From Candidatus Sumerlaeota bacterium (GTDB lineage: Bacteria > Sumerlaeota > T1SED10-198M), in NCBI GenBank assembly GCA_003554345.1, contig PWGE01000118.1:1-6763 (forward strand): 6,763 nucleotides of DNA, read 5' to 3'. The position numbers and the translations under genes were made by a program. Position 1 is the first letter of the stretch, and the number at the start of each line of letters is the position of its first letter. Under the pieces are notes generated by a model, which did no database searches, was not told the origin of the DNA, and was given only the letters and a program-made list of their open reading frames with translations. Shown here one piece after another: positions 1-6,231 of the stretch.

Positions 1-1094
1 CCCTTAAGATCGAAAAACAGACTCCTACCAGGGGACTTGCTCTTTCTCTGCCCTGGAAAAAACGCATTCCCAAAAAACATATTCTCTTTTTTACCCGTCA
101 ACTTGGAGATTTAATTGAGGCTGGTGTGCCTCTTGTCAAAAGTATCGATATTATTGCGCAACAGGCAACTCATGCTGAATTTCACGATACTCTTTATGAT
201 ATTAAAATGTTTATTGAAGAGGGTGGAGCCCTTCATGAGGCTTTAAACCGGCACCCACGTCATTTTTCCCACCTTTACTGTGGTCTGGTGAAGGCAGGGG
301 AAACTGGTGGTTTTTTGCCGGAAGTGCTGGATCGACTTGCTGATTTGCTGGAACAGGAGGATGAACTCAAAGGTCAGATCCTTTCTTCTCTGGCCTATCC
401 TTCTATTATGATCGTGGTGGGATTGGCAGTAGTGGTTGTTCTTGTAACCTATGTGATTCCTAATTTTCAAAGAGTTTTTGTGGACCTGGGTCAGGATTTG
501 CCCTATCTGACACGCTTTGTGCTGGGTGTGAGTGGCTTCTTGCGTTCGAACCTGTTTTTTATCATCCTCGCTGTTGGAGCCCTCATCGTTCTCCTCAAAA
601 AGGTGGTTTCTCAGAAAAAAGTGCTCCTGCGGTTTCATCATTATTTGCTGGTTGCTCCTGTGCTCAGTACCCTGGTTTTAAGAAAAGAACTGGCTCAGTT
701 TTGCCGGACACTGCACGCCCTGTTGAAAAACGGTATTACTATTCTTCCTTCTCTGGAGATAGTGAAGGGTACTATTGAAAATAAAGCGTTATCAAAAGAA
801 ATTGAAAAGGTTCCCAAAAGGGTCAGTAAAGGTAAAAGACTCGCCGAATCGCTCAAAGAATGTCAGTACTTTCCATCGGTTATGGTTAATATGCTTTCAG
901 TGGCTGAAGAATCCGGACATATGGAAGACGTTCTCTTGAAACTTGCTAATAGCTACGATAAACAGGTGCAGCGTTACCTGAAAGTCCTGACCTCTTTAAT
1001 TGATCCCCTCATTATTATATTTATGGCTGTTATTGTCGGATTTATTGTTGCTGCCATGATTTTGCCATTATTTTCATTAAATGTGGGGATGTAG
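1..1094 (+). CDS. gspF: GspF-like type II secretion inner-membrane platform protein, 5' end cut by window edge
   Basis: GspF (PilC family) is the polytopic inner-membrane protein that contacts the GspE ATPase and helps drive pseudopilin assembly. The frame is open from the left edge (first full codon at base 3) to a TAG at 1092-1094, giving 363 visible residues. A usual GspF is about 400, so roughly 35-40 N-terminal residues are missing. A GTG at 126 is in frame but internal: the codons before it read FFTRQLGDLIEAGVPL, the family's hallmark opening of the first F domain. The protein has the two repeated F domains. The first runs from about base 90 to 390, with GLVKAGETGGFLPEVLDRL. The second runs from about 690 to 990, with QFCRTLHALLKNG and SVAEESGHMEDVL. 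Three membrane segments fit the family: about 396-456 (preceded by SLAYP), 550-598 and 999-1073. The stop overlaps the next GTG start by one base. PilC of a type IV pilus is the alternative, but the pseudopilin neighbours favour GspF. Confidence 0.95.
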   Translation, partial: LKIEKQTPTRGLALSLPWKKRIPKKHILFFTRQLGDLIEAGVPLVKSIDIIAQQATHAEFHDTLYDIKMFIEEGGALHEALNRHPRHFSHLYCGLVKAGETGGFLPEVLDRLADLLEQEDELKGQILSSLAYPSIMIVVGLAVVVVLVTYVIPNFQRVFVDLGQDLPYLTRFVLGVSGFLRSNLFFIILAVGALIVLLKKVVSQKKVLLRFHHYLLVAPVLSTLVLRKELAQFCRTLHALLKNGITILPSLEIVKGTIENKALSKEIEKVPKRVSKGKRLAESLKECQYFPSVMVNMLSVAEESGHMEDVLLKLANSYDKQVQRYLKVLTSLIDPLIIIFMAVIVGFIVAAMILPLFSLNVGM

Positions 1095-1696
1095 TGAAAA
1101 AAGAGGGTTTTACCTTACTTGAAATGCTTTTGGTTATCGTCCTGTTGGGGATTTTAACGGCTGTTACCCTTCCTAATTTTCGTATAGTGTATGGTGATAT
1201 CCGGGCTTCTTCTTTTGTCTATGAATTTACTTCCCGTGTTCAGCTCCTGAAAGGATTGAGCGTTTTGTATGATGAAGTGTTCAGCATAACCTTTTCACCT
1301 CCCGATACCTACGAGGTTGAATATTTCCTTGATGAAAGAGACCCCTTATATGAGGAAAAAAAACAACGCCTGCAGGGTGAAGAGGTCTTTAGAGAATACG
1401 AATTGCCTTCTCGCATGGAATTTTCTGAACTCGAATTGTTTGCTCCCGATGAAAAGTTTTTCAGGTTTTTATACCAGCTGCCCGAGTCTGAAGAGGGTGA
1501 CAAAAAACGCGTCTTTTTCTATCCTAACGGCACGTTTGATGCCGGGTATGTTTCCATTGAAGATAAACGGTTTCATCAAAAAATCACCCTTAATCTCATG
1601 GGAGAGGCGGGAAATATTTCATCTAAAACGGAAGTAATGAGAGAATGGCGAGAACAAGAAGAAGAAGATCCTTCTCACATAACAATATTTCGATAA
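1094..1696 (+). CDS. gspH: GspH-like minor pseudopilin
   Basis: This 200-residue protein begins with a short class III signal, MKKEG, followed by FTLLEMLLVIVLLGILTAV. Prepilin peptidase should cut between G5 and F6, leaving the conserved Glu at mature position 5 (E10) and a hydrophobic stem of about 20 residues. The C-terminal half carries FFYPNG at 141-146 and then ITLNLMGEAGNI. This resembles the F-x-P-x-G strand and final strands of the GspH/FimT fold. It lacks the D-x-W-G-x-P motif and short length expected of the major pseudopilin GspG, so GspH is the better call despite its position directly after gspF. The GTG start shares its G with the gspF stop (TAGTG), and GGGGA lies at 1085-1089, 4 nt upstream, which suggests translational coupling. 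The tail from about residue 183 is strongly charged (EQEEED) and overlaps the next gene by 52 nt. The pseudopilin class is certain; the H assignment is an inference. Confidence 0.8.
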   Translation: MKKEGFTLLEMLLVIVLLGILTAVTLPNFRIVYGDIRASSFVYEFTSRVQLLKGLSVLYDEVFSITFSPPDTYEVEYFLDERDPLYEEKKQRLQGEEVFREYELPSRMEFSELELFAPDEKFFRFLYQLPESEEGDKKRVFFYPNGTFDAGYVSIEDKRFHQKITLNLMGEAGNISSKTEVMREWREQEEEDPSHITIFR

Positions 1697-2151
1697 GATC
1701 GTTTGGCCGGGGCTCCATTCTTCTGGAGGTTCTGCTGGCAGTATTAATACTCAGTATTGCTATGGTTACCATTATCGGGAATTTTGTGCAGAGTTCTGCC
1801 CTGGCGTCTGAAACCGGTTACCATTTGCGGCTCTCCATGCTCCTGGAAACAAAACTGGAAGAGTTTTTTTCGCAGGATGTGATATATGAAAAGACAGAAA
1901 GGGGTAATTTCCCGGAGCCTTATGAAAACTGTAGTTATGAAGTGCGTATCATTGAAGAAGACAGGCGCTACAGGCATAATGAGTTCCCCGGTGACCTGCC
2001 TGAATTATTGCCCATGTACCGCATTGAATTGAAAATATCCGTGCCGGTGGGCAATCGGACCTATGATTTTGAAACTCATACGTATTACAATCATCTGGAT
2101 TTTCAGGACCAACCCCCTTATATGTTGAGGTTTAGACTCGATGAAGACTGA
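1645..2151 (+). CDS. gspI: GspI-like minor pseudopilin with long basic leader
   Basis: This is a prepilin-like protein of 168 residues. A 23-residue arginine-rich leader (four consecutive Arg at 5-8) ends in GRG, followed by SILLEVLLAVLILSIAMVTI. Cleavage should fall between G23 and S24, with the conserved Glu at mature position 5 (E28). The EVL-A stem, its place between H and J, and a short globular domain ending in paired strands (YRIELKISVPVG and YDFETHTYY) fit GspI, which nucleates the I-J-K tip of the pseudopilus. Mature residue 1 is Ser rather than the usual Phe or Met. The ATG at 1645 overlaps the previous gene by 52 nt, longer than is normal in such operons. GGAAG at 1630-1634, 10 nt upstream, could serve as ribosome binding site. 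I see no other ATG, GTG or TTG in frame before the GRG cleavage site, so this start is kept. The 3' end overlaps gspJ by 11 nt. Confidence 0.82.
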   Translation: MARTRRRRSFSHNNISIRSFGRGSILLEVLLAVLILSIAMVTIIGNFVQSSALASETGYHLRLSMLLETKLEEFFSQDVIYEKTERGNFPEPYENCSYEVRIIEEDRRYRHNEFPGDLPELLPMYRIELKISVPVGNRTYDFETHTYYNHLDFQDQPPYMLRFRLDED

Positions 2152-3076
2152 ACGAGGCTTTACCCTTTTAGAAGTTCTTTTGAGTTCCCTGATCTTTACT
2201 ATAGTAATCCTGGCAGTTCTGGGAACCTATTCCATGCTAATGAATAACTATCGACTGGCTCGACATTACATTGAAACCACCAATCGGGCGCATAATATTT
2301 TTAACCATTTCCGTGAAAACCTGGTGAATGTATATCCGGAATATGAAAATGACCAGGAAGAGATGATGTACTCTCTTTTCCGTAACATTGAAGATGAATA
2401 TAATATTCCACGTAATGACGTGCGAGAGGATTTTATCTGGGATTTACAGCATTCCCATCGCTACCAGGAAGAGTCCGTTTACGGTTTTGCTGATCGTGAC
2501 TTTGGCGACTTTTCCTTCATGCTTGAAAGACACGAAAATAATTCCCTTGTTTCATTTTCGGTCTATAATAAGGCATATATGACAGCCCTTGATCTGGGAT
2601 TAAAACGACTTACCTATTTTGTGGATGACGACGTCTTATATTGCTATAAACAGCCGGTATATGCTCCTTTTCAGGATGTTGTTAAAAATTATTTTCGGGA
2701 TGCCTGGGAGTTGGAACGTGGAGAGTTGCTGCCCATTGCCGAAGGAGTAAGGGATTTCGAAATATTAGCCCACTATTATCGGGATTATGAATTTAAACAG
2801 GCTCAATCCTGGGATTCGAATGCTAATAAGCACGTCTTTCCTCCTTTGCCTGAAGAGGATATGATGGATATTACCGAGGATGAAGAACGTGACCTCTTTC
2901 CTGAAAGGGATGGTCTCCCCGTAGGGGTGACTATAAACATTCGTTTGTCGATGGATCCAGATGATCAGGATGGTCGCCTGTATTCCATGTATTATGATAT
3001 CCCCGTATCTATATCATCATGGTATGAGGATGAATATCGTTATGAGCATCTTTATGAAGAAACACCGTATCGATAA
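2141..3076 (+). CDS. gspJ: GspJ-like minor pseudopilin, enlarged with an acidic insertion
   Basis: GspJ is a component of the pseudopilus tip complex with GspI and GspK. The protein starts MKTERG^FTLLEVLLSSLIFTIVILAV: a 6-residue leader, predicted cut after G6, Glu at mature position 5 (E11) and one hydrophobic stem. Near the C terminus, VRDFEILAHYYRD with W224, followed by LPVGVTINIRLS from 259, matches the GspJ pattern of a Trp-containing strand followed by 'LP-x-x-V' and a closing strand. At 311 residues it is about 100 longer than common GspJ proteins. Part of the excess is an acidic stretch between W224 and L259, with many Asp and Glu. The ATG at 2141 lies inside the end of gspI (11-nt overlap), with TGAGG at 2126-2130, 10 nt upstream. 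The stop at 3074-3076 lies within the start region of gspK. The pseudopilin class is certain; the J call is strong from the C-terminal pattern and the order I-J-K. Confidence 0.87.
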   Translation: MKTERGFTLLEVLLSSLIFTIVILAVLGTYSMLMNNYRLARHYIETTNRAHNIFNHFRENLVNVYPEYENDQEEMMYSLFRNIEDEYNIPRNDVREDFIWDLQHSHRYQEESVYGFADRDFGDFSFMLERHENNSLVSFSVYNKAYMTALDLGLKRLTYFVDDDVLYCYKQPVYAPFQDVVKNYFRDAWELERGELLPIAEGVRDFEILAHYYRDYEFKQAQSWDSNANKHVFPPLPEEDMMDITEDEERDLFPERDGLPVGVTINIRLSMDPDDQDGRLYSMYYDIPVSISSWYEDEYRYEHLYEETPYR

Positions 3077-4277
3077 TTTTTTCAAAAAAAGAACTTCAAA
3101 ATGCAGGGATGGTTATGCCCTGCTGGTGACAATGTGGGTGGTTTTTATATTTGCCCTGCTTGCTTCTACATACTTTTACCAGAGTTTTACCAGTGCCCGC
3201 CTGGTACAGAGCCAGTTTGACAGGTCCCGTGCTAAAAATCTGGCTATGATGGGAATTGCCCAGGGGGTTCTTGACCTTAAGAATGATAAAATCTGGGCAC
3301 GTTATGAAGGAGATGAAGAGTTCGATGGTATTGATGATCCCCGTAATTATGATGCCAAAAATAATGTCTGGTTTACCGAAGAGGAGTATCATCAGAAAAA
3401 TTATCCCTTTCAGGAAGAAGAACAGGGGTTTTTTGAAGTGCGGGTATATCCTCTTAACGACCGTTTGGATATTAATACGGCTCACTGGGAACTCCTTGAA
3501 ACATATTTCCTGCAGATTGGAAAATCCCGGGAGACAGCTGAGGAGCTTACCCGGGCTATTATCGATTGGAGGACTCCTGGAGATACGGTGATTGATAAGG
3601 ATGAGGATAAGATCGAGTACTATAATGAGGGAGAAGTGGATGATCCTGAATATGTCCCCTTCAACCGTGACTACAAGGTGATGGAAGAACTCCTTGAAGT
3701 GAAGGGAGTGACTCCAGAGCTCTTCTGGGGTATTGATGAAGATAACCAGGAAATTAAAAGACCTCTTCTTTTCAGACCTTTTGATTATTATACAGCTGAT
3801 GATGAACGTCAGATTCGTGAAAAAAGGGGTTTACTTGATGTATTTACAGTATATAATAGTGATAATAATAATATCAACGTGAATTTTGTGAGTGAATTCA
3901 TTTTAAAGGTAATGATAGATACAGAGACCGGTGACTCTCCCGCCGCTGCCACTGCTGCCGAACATCTCGTTGATTATAGAGAAGACAGGGATCAACGGGA
4001 TTACGAGAATGTAGTGCCTTATACCAGGCTGCGCGATCTGGAGTTTTCAGGTACTAATGTGCCTTCAGAAGTTGAGGATCAGCTTACTGTACGTTCTGAT
4101 CAGTTTCGTATTATTGCACGCGGTACCCGCGGCAGAGTGGATTATACCGTTGTTGCTGATGTGGAACGAAGCTGGGAGGAGATGCAGCTTGTTGATAACT
4201 GGGACAGAAAACATGATAGTAAGGTGGGGACCGGCTATTTTCCCGTAGTACGGGTGATTAATTGGACGGAAAAATGA
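3054..4277 (+). CDS. gspK: GspK-like pseudopilus tip protein
   Basis: GspK is the large minor pseudopilin that caps the pseudopilus. From the ATG at 3054 it has 407 residues. A basic leader ends in RDG, then YALLVTMWVVFIFALLASTYF, with predicted cleavage between G20 and Y21. As is typical of GspK, Glu at mature position 5 is absent (V25). The GspK helical (SAM-like) region is clear: LDINTA at 138-143, AIIDWR at 168-173, then an acidic spacer, N204 opening a segment with MEELLEVKGVTPELFWG, and a second strand-helix unit with NINVNF ending near 278. The start is uncertain. The frame is open from an ATG at 2961, but that would overlap gspJ by 116 nt and precede the leader with unrelated residues. 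ATG 3042 (GAGGA at 3026-3030, 11 nt upstream) is also plausible and adds only MSIF. I chose 3054 because MKK is a normal prepilin start and the overlap with gspJ is only 23 nt. The stop overlaps gspL as ATGA. Confidence 0.9.
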   Translation: MKKHRIDNFFKKRTSKCRDGYALLVTMWVVFIFALLASTYFYQSFTSARLVQSQFDRSRAKNLAMMGIAQGVLDLKNDKIWARYEGDEEFDGIDDPRNYDAKNNVWFTEEEYHQKNYPFQEEEQGFFEVRVYPLNDRLDINTAHWELLETYFLQIGKSRETAEELTRAIIDWRTPGDTVIDKDEDKIEYYNEGEVDDPEYVPFNRDYKVMEELLEVKGVTPELFWGIDEDNQEIKRPLLFRPFDYYTADDERQIREKRGLLDVFTVYNSDNNNINVNFVSEFILKVMIDTETGDSPAAATAAEHLVDYREDRDQRDYENVVPYTRLRDLEFSGTNVPSEVEDQLTVRSDQFRIIARGTRGRVDYTVVADVERSWEEMQLVDNWDRKHDSKVGTGYFPVVRVINWTEK

Positions 4278-5659
4278 AGGTATTTTTAGAAATACAAAAT
4301 CAGAAACTGTTTTTATATGCTTTGAAAACCGGGGGTGAGGATGCTTATACCCTCGAAAATCTCTATGAAGGCTCACTGGATACCCTCAAAGATGATGAGA
4401 CGATTAAAGAGGTAAGGAAAAAGCTTGATGCCGGACGGGTTCGTCGCTGTGAAGCTATTCTGGATAAAAAGTATGTTATTTCCCGTTTTTTTGTTTTGCC
4501 GGCGTCAAATCAGGAAGAAGCCAATCAGATGGTGCGCTTTGAATCTGTTAAACACCTTCCTTATGGTGCGGAAGAGTATTATCATAATCATATGGTGATG
4601 TCGTATGGTATCGATGGTGCTAAAATCCTTTTTGTGGCCGTAGAAAAAAATTTACTTGATAAGTATGTGGAAGCGGCTCGCGCGCTTAACCTGAAAATAG
4701 AAAATATTGAACTCGATATCCTTCTTCTGGCTCGCTATAACTCTCATCATGTTGAAGAACCACGGGAAAATGTTTTGTACCTGTACTTTTTCCCTTCTGG
4801 TTCTCAGTTGTATGTGGTCTTTGCCACTAAAGATGAGGTCCTTTTCTGGCGTTCTATTCAGCCCTTTTCCTTTGATTCGCTGAAAGAGGAATCCTTTTTT
4901 GATCGTTTGAATTCCCAGTTGAAGCTGAATTATGAATATCTCAAGCGTGAATATAAACTTGAAGTGAGCGAGTTGGTGGTTGTGGCACCTTCTTCGTGTA
5001 CTGAAATGATTGATATTAATTTTGTTTCTTCTGTAACCGTGGAGTCCTATTCTTTTCCTCTCGACCTCTCTGCCCCGGATATGAATGGCCGATTTCCCTT
5101 TATCTGTATGAAAGATCAGATACCTGCTGTTTCCGAAGAGCCCTATTTCTTGAATCTTCTTCCACAATATTACCTTGATTCTCTGTCTAAAAGTTATCGT
5201 ATCCGGCAGTATATTCATATGGGAATAGGCGTGACAATCTTACTGGGCGCAATAGCGTTTGGTTTGTATCATGTGCATCTTTCACACCGGGAAGCCCGTG
5301 ATAAATACCAGGAATTGGTTCGTCAGTATCGACCTCTGGCTGAAGAAATTGAAGAAAAACAGAATAGAATTAAAAATCTGCAAAGTGATATTCATACAGA
5401 GAATGACATCCTTACTATATTAGATAAAATTGCCACTATTGATACTATCAATGAGAAGATTGCCATTACCAGGGTGGAATACAGTAAAGGGGATACAGTG
5501 CGTATTGAAGGACAGGCTCTTACTCATCCTGATGCCATTGATTTTAGAGAAGAGTTGAGAGATCTGAATATCTTTCGGGAAGTTAATCCGCGTCCTACAC
5601 AGTATACCACACTCCATGGTGAAACAGTGCTTAGTTTTGAGTTCCATTGTGTGTTATGA
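4274..5659 (+). CDS. gspL: GspL-like assembly protein: PilM-like domain plus PilN-like membrane and periplasmic part
   Basis: GspL couples the cytoplasmic GspE ATPase to the inner-membrane platform and the pseudopilus. From ATG 4274 there are 461 residues. Residues 1 to about 280 form a PilM/GspL actin-like cytoplasmic domain: LPASNQEEA near 75, VRFESVKHLPYGAEEYY at 87-103, and ILFVAVEKNLLDKYV. The G-I-D-I-G nucleotide motif of true PilM is not seen at the N terminus (FLEIQNQKL instead), as expected for a degenerate actin fold. Then comes FLNLLP at 292-297, the motif that opens PilN proteins, a membrane segment at about 316-335, a coiled coil at about 338-375 and a small periplasmic ferredoxin-like domain to the end. 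A TTG at 4262 also opens the frame, but ATG 4274 gives the classic 4-base ATGA overlap with gspK, with GGACGG just upstream, and is preferred. The PilM-plus-PilN fusion is the normal GspL plan, though the sequence motifs read as more pilus-like than enterobacterial GspL. Confidence 0.88.
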   Translation: MKVFLEIQNQKLFLYALKTGGEDAYTLENLYEGSLDTLKDDETIKEVRKKLDAGRVRRCEAILDKKYVISRFFVLPASNQEEANQMVRFESVKHLPYGAEEYYHNHMVMSYGIDGAKILFVAVEKNLLDKYVEAARALNLKIENIELDILLLARYNSHHVEEPRENVLYLYFFPSGSQLYVVFATKDEVLFWRSIQPFSFDSLKEESFFDRLNSQLKLNYEYLKREYKLEVSELVVVAPSSCTEMIDINFVSSVTVESYSFPLDLSAPDMNGRFPFICMKDQIPAVSEEPYFLNLLPQYYLDSLSKSYRIRQYIHMGIGVTILLGAIAFGLYHVHLSHREARDKYQELVRQYRPLAEEIEEKQNRIKNLQSDIHTENDILTILDKIATIDTINEKIAITRVEYSKGDTVRIEGQALTHPDAIDFREELRDLNIFREVNPRPTQYTTLHGETVLSFEFHCVL

Positions 5660-5682
5660 AAATAAGGAGATGGTCTAAATAA
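5656..5682 (+). other. Possible micro-ORF bridging gspL and gspM
   Basis: An ATG at 5656 overlaps the gspL stop as ATGA and opens an 8-codon reading frame, MKIRRWSK, ending in TAA at 5680-5682, two bases before the gspM ATG. The gspM ribosome binding site lies inside it. This arrangement could pass ribosomes from gspL to gspM by termination-reinitiation. It is also short enough to be chance, and nothing shows that it is translated or that the peptide matters. Confidence 0.25.
5663..5670 (+). promoter_or_regulatory. Ribosome binding site for gspM, unusually far upstream
   Basis: The sequence TAAGGAGA is the strongest Shine-Dalgarno-like match I noticed at a gene junction in the window. It ends 14 nt before the gspM ATG at 5685, longer than the common 5-9 nt. 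The nearer ATG at 5670 is in the gspM frame but is closed by a TAA two codons later (ATG GTC TAA), so it cannot be the start. The long spacing could weaken direct initiation and favour coupling to the upstream frame. Confidence 0.55.
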
Positions 5683-5684
5683 CT

Positions 5685-6206
5685 ATGTTTCGTACCCGTC
5701 GTGAAAAAATACTTTTTATTGCTACTATTGTGGCAGGTATTGGCTTCTTCGTATATACAGGTGTTATTGAACCCATGATGGCAAATTTTATGACTACCAA
5801 TACCGAGGTATCTGTTCTGAAAACTGAACTGCAGGAATTAACAGCCAATCTGTCGGAAATTGATCAGATACAGCAGGAATATCAGGATATTGCTGATTAT
5901 GTAGAAGATGACCATCCCCGTTTGAACGATGACCTGGAACGAATGGTCTATAATATTTGCAGGCAGGCAGGTATTTCTAATCCTCCCATGGATCCTGTTG
6001 AGCGTCGTGCTATCGATGATGTTGAGGGCTATAAAAAGGCGAGTATACGTGTTAACTTTACGGGCGATTTCCAGAATTTGCTGCGTTTCCTGGAAGAGGT
6101 TAAAAAAGGGGCTTTTGTTGTAGAGTCCTTTAACGTGAGGGTGGGGAGTGATGGAAGAATGAATGTGACTGCCCGCCTCATGAGGATTGTTGATGTACAG
6201 GAATAA
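5685..6206 (+). CDS. gspM: GspM/PilO-like inner-membrane assembly protein
   Basis: GspM is a bitopic inner-membrane protein that pairs with GspL through coiled-coil and ferredoxin-like domains; PilO plays the same role in type IV pili. The 173-residue product has a short basic cytoplasmic start (MFRTRREK), one membrane segment at about 9-28 and a Gln/Glu/Leu-rich coiled coil at about 38-75. A periplasmic domain follows: LERMVYNICRQAGI near 84, then from A119 a strand-helix-strand unit with IRVNFTGDFQNLLRFLEEV and VVESFNVRV. The strand, 'G-x-F-x-x-L-x-x-F-L' helix and second strand are the PilO signature. Its place directly after GspL mirrors pilN-pilO. GspM is preferred over PilO because of the gspF-K context; the two families are homologous in architecture. 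It starts 25 nt after the gspL stop. Confidence 0.82.
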   Translation: MFRTRREKILFIATIVAGIGFFVYTGVIEPMMANFMTTNTEVSVLKTELQELTANLSEIDQIQQEYQDIADYVEDDHPRLNDDLERMVYNICRQAGISNPPMDPVERRAIDDVEGYKKASIRVNFTGDFQNLLRFLEEVKKGAFVVESFNVRVGSDGRMNVTARLMRIVDVQE

Positions 6207-6231
6207 AATAATGCACTGGATATATAAATAA
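6199..6231 (+). other. Possible micro-ORF with its own SD between gspM and the C/PilP-like gene
   Basis: AGGA at 6199-6202, inside the end of gspM, precedes an ATG at 6211 by 8 nt. That ATG opens a 6-codon frame, MHWIYK, whose TAA (6229-6231) overlaps the next gene's ATG as TAATG. The next gene itself has only a weak TGGA at 6217-6220. The pattern resembles a termination-reinitiation relay, but a frame this short may be coincidence. Confidence 0.25.

Noticed and set aside
126-1094. GTG at 126 as the true start of gspF
   Set aside because: The frame continues upstream to the window edge and encodes the family's conserved FTRQL...EAGVPL segment, so the gene starts outside the window.
2961-3053. 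ATG at 2961 as the gspK start
   Set aside because: It would overlap gspJ by 116 nt and place about 31 extra residues before a normal prepilin leader; ATG 3054 or 3042 is far more natural.
3853-3875. AT-rich run of GAT and AAT codons as a possible microsatellite or regulatory site
   Set aside because: It lies within gspK and encodes the Asn-rich turn before the NINVNF strand, with only a few triplets and no other structure around it.
4262-4273. TTG at 4262 as the gspL start
   Set aside because: ATG 4274, four codons later, gives an ATGA overlap with the gspK stop and a purine-rich site just upstream.
4652-5218. 188-codon minus-strand reading frame inside gspL
   Set aside because: It lies wholly opposite a well-recognised gene, its product has no recognisable domain, and its composition looks like an antisense shadow. 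The same applies to the other minus-strand frames, for example 243-641, 3096-3485 and 5838-6245.
5660-5684. Internal promoter or terminator in the gspL-gspM gap
   Set aside because: The 25 nt hold a ribosome binding site and no hairpin followed by a T run or recognisable -35/-10 pair; the gap at 6207-6230 likewise has no hairpin, and its TATATAA alone is not enough to call a promoter.
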